64,000 nt of DNA from contig NZ_JAIVFV010000009.1 of NCBI RefSeq assembly GCF_020829445.1, positions 1 to 64,000 on the forward strand. Direction: 5' to 3'. Under the pieces are notes generated by a model, which saw nothing but the letters and a program-made list of their open reading frames with translations, had not been told where the DNA came from and made no database searches. The translations under genes and the position numbers were made by a program. Origin of the DNA: Nostoc sp. CHAB 5836. Lineage in GTDB: Bacteria > Cyanobacteriota > Cyanobacteriia > Cyanobacteriales > Nostocaceae. Every line of letters starts with the position of its first letter. Within the stretch, counting starts at the first letter, position 1. This document shows, piece after piece, positions 62,562-64,000 of the stretch.

Positions 62562-63407
62562 ATGTCTGAAAACTTTGGATCTTCCGGTCAGATACAACCA
62601 CTGAGTATCGGTAACGTTGTCAGTGCTGCGGTACGGTTGTATCGTTCTCATCTGAAGACTTATCTTAACCTGGCTGCGATCGCTCACTTGTGGATTTTAG
62701 TTCCTATCTACGGCTGGGCAAAATATGCAGCCATTTCTGGACTAATTTCACGCTTGGCTTTTGGAGAATTGATTTACCAACCTGAAGGTGTTAAAACTGC
62801 CCGCAGCCATGTTAATCCACGTCTTTGGTCATTTTTAAGAGTTGGTTTTCAAGTAGGAATATCAATGTTTTTAGTTTATTTAGGATTGGCGATCGTGGGC
62901 GGTCTACTGGCTGGCTTGATCGGAGTAGCATTAGGAGGGATATTAGGTGCTTCGGGCATTATAGTTGCAACCACATTGGCAATAATTTTAACGGCAGCTA
63001 TTATATTATTAGGATTAACCTGGTTCTACTCCCGTTGGATAGTAGCTGAAGTGCCCTTAGCAGTTGAGGAAAGTATCAATGGTGGCGAAAGTGTTGCCAG
63101 AAGTTGGGAGTTAACTAAAGGCTCGGTGTTTCGTATTCAGGGCGTTGTTTTAGTTGCTTTTATCGTTACATTACCCTTGGTATTTGTATTAAACTATATA
63201 CCTAGCATATTTCTCATCAGACTTGAGTCAGGTTCTGCTATTTACTCGATTGTGTATTTTATTTCTTGGGTTGGAAGCTTGATAGGTGGAATTTTAATCA
63301 TGCCATTCTGGCAAGCAATAAAAGCTGTTTTATACTTAGACTTGCGTAGTCGGCGTGAAGGTCTAGGTTTGCAATTAAGAGAACCTCCCTCGCAAGATTT
63401 TCGTTAA
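62562..63407 (+). CDS. multi-pass membrane protein, DUF975/GPDP-membrane-like
   Basis: 281 residues, with five to six hydrophobic helices after an N-terminal segment IQPLSIGNVVSAAVRLYRSH. The line VAEVPLAVEESINGGESVAR resembles the conserved loop of glycerophosphodiesterase membrane-domain or DUF975-like proteins. Exact family uncertain. It is followed 45 bp later by an RDD gene on the same strand and diverges from the SpoIIM gene, which suggests a small membrane module. Confidence 0.75.
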   Translation: MSENFGSSGQIQPLSIGNVVSAAVRLYRSHLKTYLNLAAIAHLWILVPIYGWAKYAAISGLISRLAFGELIYQPEGVKTARSHVNPRLWSFLRVGFQVGISMFLVYLGLAIVGGLLAGLIGVALGGILGASGIIVATTLAIILTAAIILLGLTWFYSRWIVAEVPLAVEESINGGESVARSWELTKGSVFRIQGVVLVAFIVTLPLVFVLNYIPSIFLIRLESGSAIYSIVYFISWVGSLIGGILIMPFWQAIKAVLYLDLRSRREGLGLQLREPPSQDFR

Positions 63408-63452
63408 CTCAACACCTTAATCCAACTCTATTAATTTTGAATTATTTAAAAT

Positions 63453-64000
63453 ATGCGCTTCTTTAATCGCATCACATTCCAGACTCCAGAAAGTGTAGAG
63501 TTGGAATTTACTTTAGCAGGAATCGGTAATCGAGCTTTGGCTCTACTGATTGACTATACAGTTTTGACTGTAACCTTGCTTATATTTCTCTTTACCTGGA
63601 GTGTATTTTCAACGCAACTCTTCAATTTTTTTGAGGACTTGATTACAAATGCTCAGAATTTAGGACTTTGGTTAATAGCAATTTTCTTCCTGATCGCTTT
63701 TGCAATTTACATCGGCTATTTTGTATTTTTTGAAACCTTCTGGTTCGGGCAAACCCCTGGTAAACGAGTTGCTAAAATTCGCGTAGTTCGAGATGATGGT
63801 AGACTCATCGGGTTACAACAAGCAACGCTACGGGCCTTGCTGCGACCCTTTGATGAAACTTTGTTTATTGGCGCTTTTTTAATTATGTTGGGTAGCCGCG
63901 AAAAGCGCTTAGGTGATTTGGCTGCTGGCACCATTGTAATTCAAGCCCAAGAACCTACTGCATCAAAGACATTGATAATTTCAGAACAGGCAAAGATACT
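63453..64000 (+). CDS. RDD-family membrane protein (partial, cut by window end)
   Basis: At least 182 residues; the stop lies beyond the window. RDD features: LAGIGNRALALLIDYTVL (the Arg-Asp positions), two TM helices (about 36-55 and 78-98), WFGQTPGKRVAKIRVVRDDG, LRALLRPFDE, and SREKRLGDLAAGTIVIQ. The family includes transporters and envelope proteins of largely unknown role. Co-directional with the preceding membrane protein gene (45 bp gap), so probably an operon. Confidence 0.9.
   Translation, partial: MRFFNRITFQTPESVELEFTLAGIGNRALALLIDYTVLTVTLLIFLFTWSVFSTQLFNFFEDLITNAQNLGLWLIAIFFLIAFAIYIGYFVFFETFWFGQTPGKRVAKIRVVRDDGRLIGLQQATLRALLRPFDETLFIGAFLIMLGSREKRLGDLAAGTIVIQAQEPTASKTLIISEQAKI

Noticed and set aside
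1-64000. tRNA or rRNA genes
   Set aside because: No cloverleaf or T-loop consensus in a plausible context was seen on reading; only the SRP RNA is supported. A tRNAscan run would be decisive.

Overview
The window is chromosomal DNA of a filamentous, heterocystous-type cyanobacterium, most likely Nostoc or a close relative. The signs are the many GCGATCGC (HIP1) octamers, 7-bp short tandem repeats in intergenic DNA, several families of small palindromic repeats, and cyanobacterial gene types (crtH, Ccs1, fused modBC, ThiD2-ThiE, large multi-sensor kinases).

The left third (about 0.8-26.8 kb) is a scytonemin (UV sunscreen) biosynthetic locus. A PAS histidine kinase and an AraC-type response regulator are transcribed leftward. 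They diverge from scyA across 1.6 kb of non-coding DNA. Rightward follow scyA-scyB-scyC (core indole/phenylpropanoid coupling), scyD-scyE-scyF (exported NHL/beta-propeller proteins, each with a PEP-CTERM anchor), a glycosyltransferase, and tyrA-dsbA-aroB. Then comes a second block, trpE(G)-trpC-trpA-tyrP-trpB, that supplies tryptophan and tyrosine precursors. A 44-bp direct repeat occurs three times upstream of scyA and once upstream of trpE. I read it as a candidate operator of the locus, possibly bound by the adjacent AraC-type regulator. trpD and aroG, which I recall at the end of the Nostoc punctiforme locus, are absent here; beyond trpB lies a repeat-rich junction.

From 26.8 to 35 kb is an accessory, repeat-rich zone: a small coiled-coil protein, an 11-unit 21-bp tandem repeat, a GT2 glycosyltransferase, an unusual cytoplasmic HTH protein fused to a solute-binding-protein-like domain, a two-gene operon of very short ORFs (32192-32544), a toxin-antitoxin pair whose PIN toxin is frameshifted, and a secreted beta-helix protein.

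From 35 to 48.5 kb are housekeeping genes: thiE-thiS, a YggT protein, upp, crtH, a methyltransferase, modBC, the SRP RNA, a phasin-like protein, queF, and ccs1-ccdA (cytochrome c maturation). From 48.7 kb come a 2379-residue hybrid Ser/Thr-histidine kinase, a leftward pstS-pstC-pstA-pstB phosphate uptake operon with a candidate Pho box, a Uma2 nuclease, and a SpoIIM/membrane protein/RDD group cut by the window end.

The main novelty lies in non-coding structure. One MITE-like family has six copies that differ mostly in 7-bp steps. A second MITE family has donated the last codons of the tyrosinase. 7-bp repeats supply the stop ends of scyC and trpE and the start codons of crtH and queF. Repeats are also inserted inside the modBC and multi-sensor kinase reading frames. 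I did not find a clearly new multi-gene system; the scytonemin locus itself is known.
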